Source of the DNA: Desulforamulus aeronauticus DSM 10349
GTDB taxonomy: Bacteria > Bacillota > Desulfotomaculia > Desulfotomaculales > Desulfotomaculaceae
Assembly: GCF_900142375.1 (NCBI RefSeq)
Contig: NZ_FRAR01000005.1
Span: 63,552-127,551 of the forward strand
Direction of reading: 5' to 3'
Length of the DNA: 64,000 bases
Positions within the stretch are counted from its first letter, which is position 1. Every line of letters starts with the position of its first letter. Position numbers and translations under genes: made by a program. Under the pieces are notes generated by a model. It did not search any database and had not been told where the DNA came from. It saw nothing but the letters and a program-made list of their open reading frames with translations. Below, one piece after another: positions 19,001 to 27,486 of this stretch.

Positions 19001-20023
19001 GGGGCTTCTTCGGCGCAAAGAAGTTCCGTTATCAGTGATGTGGTTGAAACCGCCGGAGATAAGACTCTGGACCAGGCAATAAAGGACAATAACAAAGCTG
19101 TGCTTTCACTGGCCGATAGTAGCAGTGCTACTGCACAATTATCCAGTGACGTAATTAACAAGTTGGCAGAGCATAAAATTCCCTTCTCGGTGGAAAACAC
19201 TGGTGTGCGACTGGATTTCGCCCCCGGCTCCTTTGATAGTGATCAAGTGACAGCAGGCGGGACCCAGGTGGAAATAGGAGCCAGGGAAGTAACCGGAACG
19301 GAAAAGGATGAGATACTGGCCGAAGTGCCTGCCGGACAAAGTACCGGACTGTTTGAAATCGGCGGTAAGATTTTTGACTTCACCGCCTTGGTGAAAACTG
19401 CTGCAGGTACTGAACAGAGAATTGAGAACTTCGGCAAACCCGTAGATGTCACTATCGACCTATCCCACTTAGGAGATTTGACACCGGAGCAAATTAGTCA
19501 ATTGACCGGTGTGCGACTGGAAAAGGATGAACAGGGCAACCTGGTGCCGGTAAATTTAGGTGGCAAATACGACCCAGCCACCAAGACTTTTACCTTTAGC
19601 ACGGATAAATTTAGCCTGTATACCGTCATGCGGTCAAAACAGGCAACGTTGAGGCAGGTTATCGAACTGACCATCAATAGTCTAACCGCTAGCGTTAACG
19701 GCAGTTCCTATACACTGGACGCAGCTCCCCAAATCGTAAATGATCGCACCCTGGTGCCCATCCGCTTTGTAAGCGAAGCTTTGGGTGCGCAGGTAACATG
19801 GGACTCCACTGCCCGGCAGGTAACTGTTAAAGATACCGGCAGGACAATGATCCTCACCCTAGATTCCAGCCAGGTGCTGGTAAACGGCAAGTCGCAAGCC
19901 ATCGACTGCGCCCCGGCAATATTGCCGCCAGGCCGCGTCTTTGTCCCGCTACGTTTTGTCGGCGAAACTCTGGGTGTGCAGGTGGAGTATGATGACAGTA
20001 AACAGATAACCGTTACGCAGTAA
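16034..20023 (+). CDS. Large secreted surface protein with Big-type repeats, beta-helix and copper-amine-oxidase-like domain
   Basis: This 1329-residue protein has a signal peptide (about 1-29, cleaved near VYA-A). A beta-rich domain (30-150) follows, then one bacterial Ig-like module near 275-360. A Gly/Val/Thr-rich stretch of short repeats (about 370-700) suggests a right-handed beta-helix. Three 92-residue Ig-like repeats span 708-983, followed by a Ser/Gly linker and a further beta domain. The C-terminus is a copper amine oxidase N-terminal-like domain (about 1220-1329, with RTLVPIRFVSEALGAQVTWD). No SLH domain or LPxTG signal is visible, so its anchoring is unclear. A structural or adhesive role is inferred. 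The base composition is more G+C-rich than the neighbours. Confidence 0.85.
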   Translation: MAFQRKSKAISILLTITMLLMLWPGAVYAAPTITNAKMDNLLGPNYIRALVNFSEGIYGDADKSSAVSKDDFDLTVNSNGGAVTNAVINAINNSSNGVPAPGNKNFLFFIGLTGGPPSGTETIAISPAVADAVYGTDEFMAIGEAAVFTLLDKRVEFAAGYPQAGSDQVPGSKQVQLAVKPLNETVTAYYVVVANGAAQPSAAQIMAEKDSTGQPAIAAGSQADITSDHNFTATLPADATDYDAWLVIKDAANNVTDPVRIDVRTPDASSLAVIGIAMKTQPTKLAYTAGETLDLSGLVATLTYHGGSSEDVAFDNFAAKGITTAPAHGVTLATATHHDQPVVVKYDTYAVYTNNLTVTEAPGGSVCQIGSTDYATLDRALTEVTTGQTIKLLQTITHTSPVVIDGKKITFNISSGQHLTIDSSTVVDSTALTVQNSGSVNYTGGGNLNIVGDSCGVHAKAASGVSVTNVTATGESAVGVLAVGGTGGGSTIIVDSDVHCTSAASHGAVAYDGSKITIGGQVECLGGNNTGVFSAYTNSLVQVGGGVTVADTDSTGVNANNGGEVQITGDILAGKKGITVYGMPQSGKVTVYGNVTASGPEAEGISAGGGGTVTVSGNVTVYDVDSLGVYSNGSTVNIGGNVDGDNGARAVNSGIVTIEGTLTTTTIYIKVGDSVKGIGDYAQTTTKEGYLTYTDNIGNNVWVKGRHVTGIAVKTQPSKLSYSAGETLDLSGLVVILSYNDSSTLDVDYSDFSYMNITANPADGTTLVAATHHNQPIAVSCNGQTVNTNNLTVLAAAQQVTGIAIKTQPSDLTYTAGETLDLSGLVVTLTHNDSSTLDVDYSDFSYMNITANPANGTVLVAATHHNQPIAVSCNGQTTNTNNLTVTAAAQQVTGIVVKTQPSKLSYSAGETLDLSGLVVTLTYNDSSTREVDYSDFSYMNITANPANGTVLSAVTHHNQPIAVSCNGQTTNTNNLTVTSSSSTGGGGGGGASSAQRSSVISDVVETAGDKTLDQAIKDNNKAVLSLADSSSATAQLSSDVINKLAEHKIPFSVENTGVRLDFAPGSFDSDQVTAGGTQVEIGAREVTGTEKDEILAEVPAGQSTGLFEIGGKIFDFTALVKTAAGTEQRIENFGKPVDVTIDLSHLGDLTPEQISQLTGVRLEKDEQGNLVPVNLGGKYDPATKTFTFSTDKFSLYTVMRSKQATLRQVIELTINSLTASVNGSSYTLDAAPQIVNDRTLVPIRFVSEALGAQVTWDSTARQVTVKDTGRTMILTLDSSQVLVNGKSQAIDCAPAILPPGRVFVPLRFVGETLGVQVEYDDSKQITVTQ
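18155..18982 (+). repeat. Three tandem 276-bp coding repeats
   Basis: Copies start at 18155, 18431 and 18707, each 92 codons. Copies 1 and 3 differ at a single base over their first 84 bases, while copy 2 is clearly diverged there. The 3' halves, around SDFSYMNITANP, are alike in all three. This ABA pattern suggests recent duplication or gene conversion. A more distant single copy lies near 16852. Confidence 0.93.
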
Positions 20024-20037
20024 GGGCACATACCAAA

Positions 20038-20077
20038 GGAAGTGGCGCAAAACTATTTTTGCGCCACTTCCTTTTTT
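20038..20077 (+). terminator. Intrinsic terminator of the surface-protein gene
   Basis: GGAAGTGGCGCAAAA pairs perfectly with TTTTGCGCCACTTCC and is followed by TTTTTT. It can also end the convergent minus-strand gene. Confidence 0.92.
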
Positions 20078-20120
20078 AGCCATGAGCTTTTTGAGCTGAC
20101 GGCCCGACTCCTATTGATAA

Positions 20121-21467
20121 TTATTGGCTACCACCACCGCCCTGGCCGCCTTCTTGCTGACTTTGGCTCCCTCCACCATCTTGTTGTTCTATCTTTTGAA
20201 TTTCCCCTGGAACTTCAACTTCCATTGTTTTGCCGTCCTGGGTTACAATTTTCAATTTAGTTTTCTTTTCTTGCTTACCCTGCTCTTGACCCTGCTCGCC
20301 ACCTTGACCACCTTGTTCCTGACCGGAATTCTCACCACCACCGGAGGATTGTTCTTCCGAATCACTCTGTTCTTTCTGTTGGTCTGGCTTCTTCTTTTTA
20401 TCTTCCTGTTTACCACCCTTGTCCCAACGGGCTTCTAATAGATGAACCTGTTCTCTGGTGATTAGACGAACGGGAATTATTTTAGATGGGATATCAAAAT
20501 TACCATTCTTAATTTTGGTATCATAGTTCCAGGTGTCTTTTTGTGCTAAATCCAAGGCTGCATCCAATGCAAAGCCAGCCAACTGTTCTGGCATGATATC
20601 TATTTCGGCATCGTGTTCTCCACCAGAAAGTGCTTGGGTAATTTTTTGATCACCACCCACGGCTACGGTTAAGACCTTGCTATCTAGAAAACCCTTTTGC
20701 AGGACTTTTATAGCTGCATCAGCCAGCCGGTCGTCGGTGGCTAGAATGGCATCAGGCGTGCTTTCCTGTAGTGCCTTTTGCACAGTCATCTGGGCCATCA
20801 ATGGGTTCCCCTGGGGATGTTCCGCAACCTGAACTTTTTCAGTGTTTTTATTTTGTTTTAAGGTAGAATTAGCTGCTGTAGCAATTAATTCGGAAACTGG
20901 ATCCGATGGATCACCCTTTAGCACCAGCACCTTAAAACTACTTTTTGCAGACGGTTGCTGTTGACTCCCTTGGGTTTGTTCCGTTTGCCCATTCATTTGA
21001 TGCAAAACAAATTGAGCCATTAATTCTCCGGCCCGAGTATGATCCGCCGCCACATAACCGTCCATCGGTGCATTAAAGGGAAGTGTTTCTAAACCGATCA
21101 CTTTAATATTGGCCTGTGTAATTTTTTCTACTAGCTTGCCTCCTTCCAGTGGGTCCACAGTCTGTAAAATAATAGCCTGTACTTTTTGTTGAATTAATGT
21201 ATCGATATCCTTTTCTTGCTGAGAGGGTTCCATTTTGGCATCCAGCCAGGTAATTTTAACTTTTTCTTTTTTGGCTCGTTCATCCATCACTTTTTTAATC
21301 ATGACGTTGCCGTCAAATTCCATGGAAGCCAGGCTAACACCAATTTTTATTTTCTCCTGAGAATCTGGTTTCTGCTGGGGTTCCTTTTTTCCTTGGCAAC
21401 CGGTAATCAGAGTTGTTAGAAATACAAGAAGTAGCACGGTCGTCAGTTTAAAAAATCTACAGCCCAT
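20121..21467 (-). CDS. Periplasmic-binding-type lipoprotein with low-complexity tail
   Basis: The 448 residues start with a lipoprotein signal (lipobox LITGC). A periplasmic sugar-binding fold of the Peripla_BP_4 type (about 35-355) follows: KIGVSLASMEFDGNVMIKK, AIILQTVDPLEGGKLV and ATDDRLADAAIKVLQK. The last 90 or so residues are Gln/Gly/Glu/Lys-rich, with repeats such as GGQGGEQGQEQG around a short KLKIVTQDGKTMEVEVPGE segment. No permease or ATPase gene is adjacent, so it may sense or bind ligand at the cell surface rather than feed a dedicated transporter. Confidence 0.8.
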   Translation of the reverse strand: MGCRFFKLTTVLLLVFLTTLITGCQGKKEPQQKPDSQEKIKIGVSLASMEFDGNVMIKKVMDERAKKEKVKITWLDAKMEPSQQEKDIDTLIQQKVQAIILQTVDPLEGGKLVEKITQANIKVIGLETLPFNAPMDGYVAADHTRAGELMAQFVLHQMNGQTEQTQGSQQQPSAKSSFKVLVLKGDPSDPVSELIATAANSTLKQNKNTEKVQVAEHPQGNPLMAQMTVQKALQESTPDAILATDDRLADAAIKVLQKGFLDSKVLTVAVGGDQKITQALSGGEHDAEIDIMPEQLAGFALDAALDLAQKDTWNYDTKIKNGNFDIPSKIIPVRLITREQVHLLEARWDKGGKQEDKKKKPDQQKEQSDSEEQSSGGGENSGQEQGGQGGEQGQEQGKQEKKTKLKIVTQDGKTMEVEVPGEIQKIEQQDGGGSQSQQEGGQGGGGSQ

Positions 21468-21704
21468 ATTGTCACCTCAACTTGTTATACTCTTATATCT
21501 AGTATTACTGAAAACAACAGAAATATGAGACCTATGCCTATAAAAGTAATTATTTAAGTTGTCAGGTTATTAGAAAGTTGTTTTAAAATATTGTCTAAGA
21601 AATGACCGAAAATGTGACAATTTTCATACACTAACAACAAAAAACTATGTTAAAATGACAATATAATCCATTGATAATAATTCACAATAGGGGGCTACTT
21701 CCAA

Positions 21705-23639
21705 GTGTTAAACGGCATTGTGTACACAGACAAGGAAAGATGTAGGGAGTGTTCCGCTTGTCTTCAGGTTTGTGCAACTAAATCCATTAAAATTAAAGAT
21801 AGTAAAGCCGAAATTATCCAGGATAGTTGCTTAAACTGTGGGCTTTGCATGGGTGTTTGTAGTAAGAAGGCAAAACAATATAGAAAGAGTGTAAACAATG
21901 TCAGACAGCTTCTCTTAGACAGAAATTGTGCTGTTGTGCTGGCACCCTCCTATATAATTGTAGCCAGAAAAAAATATAACTGCAGTCCAGGACAATTTTG
22001 CGGTGCTTTAAAGAAACTAGGTTTTAAGCTGATTTACGAGTCCAGTTTTGGTGCGGATATCGTAACCAAGGTTTATCTTGATTACGTTAATCAACTAGTA
22101 AAGACAAAGGGTAAAGGGCATACTCATGTTATTACCAGTCCTTGCCCCTCCTTAATGAATTTTATTGAAAAACATACTCCAGAGCTCATCGAGGAATTTG
22201 CTCCAATACTGAGTCCTATGGCAGCCCAAGCTGTATTGGTAAAGCACTGGAATAAAGAGAATATTTCCATCATTGGAGCCAGTCCTTGTGTAGCAAAAAA
22301 ATCGGAGTTATTGGATGACAAGCTAAGACTTTTTGAAGAGGTACTTACCTTTGAAGAAATTATTGAAATGTTCGATGAGGCTGGCATTAAACCGGCTAGC
22401 TTGGAGGAAGTAGAATTTGATGGTATGCAAGCCCTGTATGGTGCAGGATTCCCAATTTCCGGAGGATTAACTAAAACCCTGGAACAGTTTTCTGGAGGGT
22501 TAGAACTAAATCCTATTGGTAATGATATCCTTATCCTGGAGGGAGAAGAAAGAAGCCTGGAATTTTTAAGACACATGGCGGCAGATAAAAAAAGGGATAA
22601 AACCCTTGCAGATTATCCCACCCTCATTGATATTTTATATTGTGAAGGTTGTATCGTAGGGAAGGCAATGGGTGTGAAGGGTAACTTATTAGAGCATAAG
22701 AGGATTGTATCGGAGTATACCCAGAGCCGCTTTGAGAAAGTACAGCAGCAAGGTCTATTTAAAAAATACAAGGGGTATCGCTTCCTGACTAAAAATACCG
22801 TGGAAGCTCCTGAATTTAAACGCTGGATTGATGTGGTTGAGCAACTGATAAAGAATAATCAATTTACCAGAACCTGGGATAATAGATGTTACCATAAAAG
22901 TATACCCAGCGACGCGGAACTAAGAGTGATTCTGGAGCAGGACGGTAAGTATAGTCGGGAAGATGAATTGAATTGCCGAGCCTGTGGCTATAAAACCTGC
23001 CGTGAACGGGCAGTGGCGGTATTCAATGGGGAAAACAAACCTGGCGGCTGCATCGTTTACCAGAGGGACCTTGCAGAAAAGCTACATACTGAGGCTAAAC
23101 AAGTAAACACACTTGTGAGAGAAAACACGGAAGCCCTTATTGCCACCACTAATGAAATTGTCCAGGGCAACCAAAGGAATGCTGAGATGTCCAGCCGTCT
23201 TTTAGGGGATATTACCCTGCATGGTGAGGAGATTAAGCAACTGCAGGAAAAAATTAATACAGTCATTAAAACTTTCAGCTATTTTTCTGAGATGGCAGAT
23301 AACATTTCCGGCATTGCCGATCAAACGAAGATGCTAAGTCTGAACGCTCAAATTGAGGCAGCTAGGGCTGGTGAGCACGGCAGAGGCTTTGCCGTAGTAG
23401 CTGGAGAGGTTATGAAGCTATCTAATGATACTCACGAGAAATTGAAATCCGTAAATATGTATAAGTCTGAAGTAAACGGTAACCAAAGAGAACTGGACGA
23501 ACTCATTCAAAAGCTAATCGATGAATCTATACAGGTACAGGAATTAGCCAATTCATCCGCAGGGGTGGCACAGGAAATCACCGCCTCTTCCGAGGAGCTA
23601 TTTGCTGCCACCGAGAACTTAAAGTCTATCATCAAATAA
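21705..23639 (+). CDS. [FeFe]-hydrogenase-like sensor fused to a chemoreceptor signalling domain
   Basis: The 644-residue cytoplasmic protein has two 4Fe-4S clusters (Cys13-16-19-23 and Cys42-45-48-52). A hydrogenase large-subunit domain (about 60-370) follows, with the three cluster-binding motifs in altered form: [16 protein letters not shown] and [11 protein letters not shown]. Then come another Fe-S motif (CRACGYKTC...GGC, about 425-450) and a short MCP hairpin (about 530-600) with [19 protein letters not shown]. The first motif has Pro where catalytic enzymes have the proton-relay Cys, pointing to a sensory role. No membrane segment is visible. The start is GTG 21705 behind AGGGGG. Confidence 0.88.
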   Translation: MLNGIVYTDKERCRECSACLQVCATKSIKIKDSKAEIIQDSCLNCGLCMGVCSKKAKQYRKSVNNVRQLLLDRNCAVVLAPSYIIVARKKYNCSPGQFCGALKKLGFKLIYESSFGADIVTKVYLDYVNQLVKTKGKGHTHVITSPCPSLMNFIEKHTPELIEEFAPILSPMAAQAVLVKHWNKENISIIGASPCVAKKSELLDDKLRLFEEVLTFEEIIEMFDEAGIKPASLEEVEFDGMQALYGAGFPISGGLTKTLEQFSGGLELNPIGNDILILEGEERSLEFLRHMAADKKRDKTLADYPTLIDILYCEGCIVGKAMGVKGNLLEHKRIVSEYTQSRFEKVQQQGLFKKYKGYRFLTKNTVEAPEFKRWIDVVEQLIKNNQFTRTWDNRCYHKSIPSDAELRVILEQDGKYSREDELNCRACGYKTCRERAVAVFNGENKPGGCIVYQRDLAEKLHTEAKQVNTLVRENTEALIATTNEIVQGNQRNAEMSSRLLGDITLHGEEIKQLQEKINTVIKTFSYFSEMADNISGIADQTKMLSLNAQIEAARAGEHGRGFAVVAGEVMKLSNDTHEKLKSVNMYKSEVNGNQRELDELIQKLIDESIQVQELANSSAGVAQEITASSEELFAATENLKSIIK

Positions 23640-23645
23640 AAAGCA

Positions 23646-23685
23646 CTGACATTAGGGTATCCATGGATACCCTAATGTCAGTTTT
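23646..23685 (+). terminator. Perfect 36-bp palindromic terminator
   Basis: CTGACATTAGGGTATCCA is followed directly by its exact reverse complement (to 23681) and by TTTT. It lies just beyond the hydrogenase-like receptor. Confidence 0.9.
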
Positions 23686-23855
23686 AGGCAACTTAAGCAT
23701 GTATTTTGTAAAGAGGTCTGTAAGGAAGTATCTATTGTGGGATTTTGCACGGCTGATTCTGTGGGAAGGGCTGCTAATTATGCAGCCCTTCTGCTTGGCA
23801 TATCAGAAAAGGATACTCCTGTATAACGACAAACTGGCCCCCACCAACGTCTTAT

Positions 23856-23874
23856 AGTATAGGGCATAACCTAT
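23856..23874. repeat. Short copy of the dispersed intergenic repeat
   Basis: TATAGGGCATAACCT here matches the start of the repeat at 60449 and the middle of the one at 6562-6666. Only the core is present, so this may be a remnant. Confidence 0.4.
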
Positions 23875-24327
23875 TTAGTCACTCTCTTTTACTCGATTTA
23901 GCTCATGTAAAAATCTGGCCCAATCTCCGTCCGGAATAACAACACCATGTTCCTTTAGCCATGCTGTCTTGGAGCGAGGCCACAGGTACATATGGGCCTT
24001 TACCACTTCTCCTGTTTCTATCAATTCCACATCTTTAATCTCCCGAATCAAGTGGCTTTGACTGTCCACTCCCGTATATTTTTGAATCTCATCAATTTGG
24101 GGTAATATGATAGGCATCTCCCTAGTAACAAACAGGACTCCTTTAATTTCACCTTCACCGTTATCCGTTACAACCGGATAGCCATCCTCCGGCAGAAAAT
24201 ACATAGCTCCTTTGGTGCGGGCCACATGGACCTGGGGTTTATACGCTTCCACAAAACGCTGGTAGTTCTCTAAACCAGGAAGTAAGGTGCCAAAAACAAA
24301 TAAATTATTTAAATACATAGCAAACAC
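23875..24327 (-). CDS. Gamma-glutamylcyclotransferase-like (AIG2/GGCT) protein
   Basis: The 150-residue protein has the GGCT-like fold signature near the N-terminus: LFVFGTLLPGLENY, then a GYPVV segment, then IKGVLFVTRE and a Glu in QIDEIQKYTG that fits the catalytic position. Enzymes of this group release 5-oxoproline from gamma-glutamyl compounds, but many bacterial members are uncharacterised. ATG 24327 is used; ATG 24318 is a possible alternative. Confidence 0.75.
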   Translation of the reverse strand: MFAMYLNNLFVFGTLLPGLENYQRFVEAYKPQVHVARTKGAMYFLPEDGYPVVTDNGEGEIKGVLFVTREMPIILPQIDEIQKYTGVDSQSHLIREIKDVELIETGEVVKAHMYLWPRSKTAWLKEHGVVIPDGDWARFLHELNRVKESD

Positions 24328-24492
24328 CCTTTCAATTTAGTACCACCCGGACTGTTTCTATGTTATATGTTCTTCTCATATACTATTTTCCCTGTTGCAG
24401 GAAACTTTGTTTATAATAAGGACAGCCAAAAATAAACCCAGGCCAACTGCCTGAGAGATAAAAAGAGCTAATTTTCCATTTCCTTGATTTCT

Positions 24493-24819
24493 TTAAAAAT
24501 GTTGTCCATTTTCATAATAGCGGTTTTTTTCCAGAGGAGTAAACATAATATCCACACTTTCATAACCCGCTCGTTGCATGGCTTTGGTTACTGCCAATGC
24601 CACTTGATCTTGCACCTCCTGCCCCCGATCAAACCAAGCGATCTCGACAAAGGGGTAACCCTTGGATCGTTGACCATCCAAGATAAAAGTGGACGTTAGG
24701 CATTCTAACGTTAAATCACTCCGGGGGCAGCCAATAATTCCCTGCAGTTCATCCAACATTTCGGTACTGACGGGCAGAATTTTTTCAGTCTCGACACCTC
24801 TTAATAACAGCTGAGGCAT
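24493..24819 (-). CDS. DUF1904 family protein
   Basis: The 108-residue protein matches DUF1904, a small family with a tautomerase/MIF-like fold: MPQLLLRGVETEKIL at the start and FVEIAWFDRGQEVQDQVA in the second half. The N-terminal Pro after Met resembles the catalytic Pro of tautomerases, but no activity is established. It has AAGGAGATG before ATG 24819. Confidence 0.75.
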   Translation of the reverse strand: MPQLLLRGVETEKILPVSTEMLDELQGIIGCPRSDLTLECLTSTFILDGQRSKGYPFVEIAWFDRGQEVQDQVALAVTKAMQRAGYESVDIMFTPLEKNRYYENGQHF

Positions 24820-24919
24820 GATTTCATCTCCTTATGTTATAATAACAACACGATAATACTATTCTACCTTAAAGAGGAAACTATGCCACACAAATTTTTG
24901 ACCGAAAGAGAGTCTAGGG

Positions 24920-25657
24920 ATGTGCAACTTTAAATTAACCATTCAGTATGATGGCTCCAGATACAAGGGCTGGCAGCGATTAGGTAACACTGATAACACG
25001 TTGCAAGGTAAGATCGAGCAGGTGTTGTCCAAAATGACTGGGGAAGAAATTGAAATCATTGGCTCGGGCCGTACCGATGTGGGGGTACACGCACAGGGTC
25101 AAGTGGCTAATTTTAAAACCAGCAGCACCAAAAGAACTGCTGAAATACAGCAATACCTTTACCACTACCTTCCCGAGGATATTGTTGTTACGGATATAAA
25201 GGAAGTAGACGAGCGATTTCATGCTAGATACCATGCTGTAGCGAAGCAATATATTTATAAAATATGGAATGCCCCTTACCATAACCCCTTTCTTCGGAAA
25301 TATGTGGAGCATATTTCCGAACCTTTAGACTTGGCAGCGATGCAGCTGGCTACTTCTTATCTGTTAGGTCAACATGATTTTTCTGCTTTTGTATCCTCTC
25401 GCTCCAAGAAAAAATCTAACATAAGAGAAATATACAGTATTGATATAACAAAGGAAGAGTGCTTAGTAGAAGTAACCTTTCGTGGTAACGGCTTTTTGCA
25501 TAATATGGTCCGTATCATCACGGGCACTCTCTTGGAGGTGGGCTTGGGCAGGATGAAACCAACTCAACTCAAAGAAGTTCTAGAGAAAAGAGATCGAAAC
25601 TTAGCTGGCCCCACAGCGGCAGCCAAAGGGTTACATCTGGTGCAAGTTTATTATTAA
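24920..25657 (+). CDS. truA: tRNA pseudouridine(38-40) synthase
   Basis: TruA converts uridines 38-40 of the tRNA anticodon stem to pseudouridine. The 245 residues match the family length. The catalytic Asp is in GSGRTDVGVHAQGQV (about 47-61), and GNGFLHNMVRIITGTLLEVG near the C-terminus is also typical. The gene stands apart from the ribosomal cluster in which truA often lies in Firmicutes. Confidence 0.97.
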   Translation: MCNFKLTIQYDGSRYKGWQRLGNTDNTLQGKIEQVLSKMTGEEIEIIGSGRTDVGVHAQGQVANFKTSSTKRTAEIQQYLYHYLPEDIVVTDIKEVDERFHARYHAVAKQYIYKIWNAPYHNPFLRKYVEHISEPLDLAAMQLATSYLLGQHDFSAFVSSRSKKKSNIREIYSIDITKEECLVEVTFRGNGFLHNMVRIITGTLLEVGLGRMKPTQLKEVLEKRDRNLAGPTAAAKGLHLVQVYY

Positions 25658-25661
25658 AGCT

Positions 25662-25690
25662 AACCCCTGCCGAGACGGCAGGGGTTTTAT
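25662..25690. terminator. Terminator between truA and the convergent small gene
   Basis: AACCCCTGCC pairs with GGCAGGGGTT around a 5-nt loop and is followed by TT on the plus strand. It abuts the stop codon of the convergent small gene. Confidence 0.85.
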
Positions 25691-25959
25691 CAGCTTTGTA
25701 CGGTAATATCTACATACTCAGTGTGGGTGTAGCCTTCCTGGTCGCATTGAAAGGCGTAACATAGAAAATCTTCTACGTTATCAAAGGATTTTCCGTCTGA
25801 CACCCGGGTTACTAACTGTTCATAACCGTCATAGTGGAACGCTTCGGGGTTACCAGAAATAGGATATGCTGTAAAAGCTAATTGTCCTGTTCCAATATTT
25901 TTCAAATATTGGGCGAACTCATCCAAAGTAGTTAAACGAATTTTCTCCTGCTCCGGCAA
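25690..25959 (-). CDS. Small conserved-looking protein of unknown function
   Basis: The 89-residue soluble, acidic protein is not recognised. It has a helical N-terminus (TTLDEFAQYLKNIG), a central strand region and a C-terminal YTHTEYVDITVQS. The upstream AGGAGGGAT before ATG 25959 is a good ribosome binding site, which supports a real gene. No signal peptide, membrane helix or catalytic motif is visible. Confidence 0.65.
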   Translation of the reverse strand: MPEQEKIRLTTLDEFAQYLKNIGTGQLAFTAYPISGNPEAFHYDGYEQLVTRVSDGKSFDNVEDFLCYAFQCDQEGYTHTEYVDITVQS

Positions 25960-26112
25960 TGCTATCCCTCCTGTAGTATTATGCAGTATTCTTTATAAGG
26001 TGACCCTAATTTGCTAAAAAAATTCTTTCTTTTGGGGTTCCGATTGAAATTCTTCGTAGACGGTTACAATAATGACCAACAACAATTACCCATTAAATAA
26101 AGGGGGGGTACG

Positions 26113-26298
26113 GTGAACGAAAAAAATTACGAAAGTGAAAAATATGTGGTCCTAAAAAAAGATGAAGCAGGCAATGTGATAGAGTCTACCATTCCTCTGC
26201 CCAAGGAATATATCGAGGAACTAGTACCACCTTTTCCAGTGGACAACAATACCTTTGTAGAACCTTTTAATAAGGAAACGGAAAAAACAGAAGAATGA
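26113..26298 (+). CDS. Small acidic protein of unknown function
   Basis: The 61-residue, highly charged protein starts at GTG 26113 behind AAGGGGGGG. It is rich in Glu, Lys and Pro (for example PLPKEYIEELVPPFPVDN) and is probably little structured. A clear terminator follows at once, which supports a genuine short transcription unit. I do not recognise it. Confidence 0.6.
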   Translation: MNEKNYESEKYVVLKKDEAGNVIESTIPLPKEYIEELVPPFPVDNNTFVEPFNKETEKTEE

Positions 26299-26301
26299 GT
26301 G

Positions 26302-26336
26302 AAGTGATGGGTGACTTAGCCCATCACTTTATTTTT
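26302..26336 (+). terminator. Intrinsic terminator of the small acidic-protein gene
   Basis: AAGTGATGGG pairs with CCCATCACTT and is followed by TATTTTT. Confidence 0.88.
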
Positions 26337-26461
26337 ACAAATCCTAGCGTAGATATGATTAAGATATTTTCTCCCTATAAAAGTTATGGTAAAATGATTG
26401 TGCAATTAATACATAGTATAATCGAAAAACTTAAAAGCTCTTATCAAATAGAGGTGTTCCT

Positions 26462-27019
26462 ATGAAAAAGTACCTCAGTATGATCTTTTTGAGTATTATC
26501 ACCGTAACGATAATTGCTCAAAATCTAGAGCAGCATCCGAATTGGCAAAACTATATCTGTGCCATCATTTTGCTCCTGCCAATAATTTTCATGTACCATT
26601 GCTATTTTATTCTATTTCCCAAGGCAATGAATAAAAGTGATTCTCTTTTAGTTGCAGTTAAAATCATTTTATCTTCTTTGGAAGAAACCGTATTAGATAA
26701 ACAATTGAAAAGTAACGTAAAAAATAAAATTAATGATTCCTTACTGCTTCTTGGTGCAACCATGGAAGAAAGAAGGGAACACCTAGCTAATCCTGCATTA
26801 TTTAGATTGACGAAGAAAAGTTCCTTAGAAAATGCTTGGCGAAAATTTTTTTTGGATGCCTTTTTAGCAATTGAAAGGGACTTAAAAGACGAAACCTTAT
26901 CAAAGTGGACCTTTAAAAAGATACAAAACAAAATGAATGAAGATTTACACGGGCAAAGCGTTAAGAAGATTCTAAAAGAAATGCTAAGGGATAGCCAGTA
27001 CTCCTTTCTATGTAAATAA
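26462..27019 (+). CDS. Membrane-anchored protein of unknown function
   Basis: The 185 residues have two N-terminal hydrophobic helices (about 5-20 and 31-54). A basic, helical cytoplasmic or exterior domain follows, with RREHLANPALFRLTKKSS. No family is recognised. The ribosome binding site is GAGGTG before ATG 26462. It lies upstream of tRNA-Leu and is A+T-rich compared with its neighbours. Confidence 0.65.
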   Translation: MKKYLSMIFLSIITVTIIAQNLEQHPNWQNYICAIILLLPIIFMYHCYFILFPKAMNKSDSLLVAVKIILSSLEETVLDKQLKSNVKNKINDSLLLLGATMEERREHLANPALFRLTKKSSLENAWRKFFLDAFLAIERDLKDETLSKWTFKKIQNKMNEDLHGQSVKKILKEMLRDSQYSFLCK

Positions 27020-27064
27020 AACCGAAAAATTTAATAAAAACCACACATTTCTTATTTAAACTTC

Positions 27065-27093
27065 TTGCCTCACAATACCTGTCATGCTATAAT
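27065..27093 (+). promoter_or_regulatory. Promoter of tRNA-Leu
   Basis: TTGCCT, a 17-base spacer and a perfect TATAAT (27088-27093) lie about 20 bp before the tRNA. Confidence 0.8.
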
Positions 27094-27113
27094 AACACTT
27101 GCGATTAAGACAT

Positions 27114-27196
27114 GTCGGAGTGGCGGAATTGGCAGACGCGCACGTTTGAGGGGCGTGTGGGAGACCATGCGGGTTCAAGTCCCGCCTTCGACACCA
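27114..27196 (+). tRNA. tRNA-Leu (anticodon GAG)
   Basis: The 83-nt cloverleaf includes an encoded CCA. The acceptor arm GTCGGAG pairs with CTTCGAC with one G-U. The anticodon arm CACGT/GCGTG holds the loop TTGAGGG, so the anticodon is GAG (reads CUC and CUU). A short variable arm (about 27158-27170) and the T arm GCGGG/CCCGC with GGTTCAAGTCC are present. Confidence 0.95.
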
Positions 27197-27201
27197 TAAG
27201 A

Positions 27202-27234
27202 AGAAGGTCGTCGATTTTTTATCGACGACCTTCT
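27202..27234 (+). terminator. Hairpin after tRNA-Leu
   Basis: AGAAGGTCGTCGAT pairs perfectly with ATCGACGACCTTCT around a T5 loop, six bases after the tRNA. There is no downstream T run, so it may act in processing or stability as well as termination. Confidence 0.7.
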
Positions 27235-27486
27235 GTTATGTCTAACTTTCCTAGGAACACACACAAAGTATTGGCGATGCGCGAATCCTAATTTTTCTCA
27301 CCTCCTCACTACATATTATTCTTTGCTAGTCGAAAGTATTCACCTACCTAACACTGAATTTAAGCCTGGAAAGAATACAGACACTTCTATAAAATACGAA
27401 ACTGGTATATGCTAATCTTAGAAAGTCAGCTATGTGCTGTGGATTGAAATAGTGTAAGGTATGTGAAATGAAACTACCGGGCGTTT

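Noticed and set aside
23663-23857. A 64-codon frame after the hydrogenase-like receptor
   Set aside because: It starts inside the terminator palindrome and would be untranslated.
27440-27455. Possible lone CRISPR repeat near GGATTGAAAT
   Set aside because: Only the last eight bases match the repeat, and no second copy or spacer is present.
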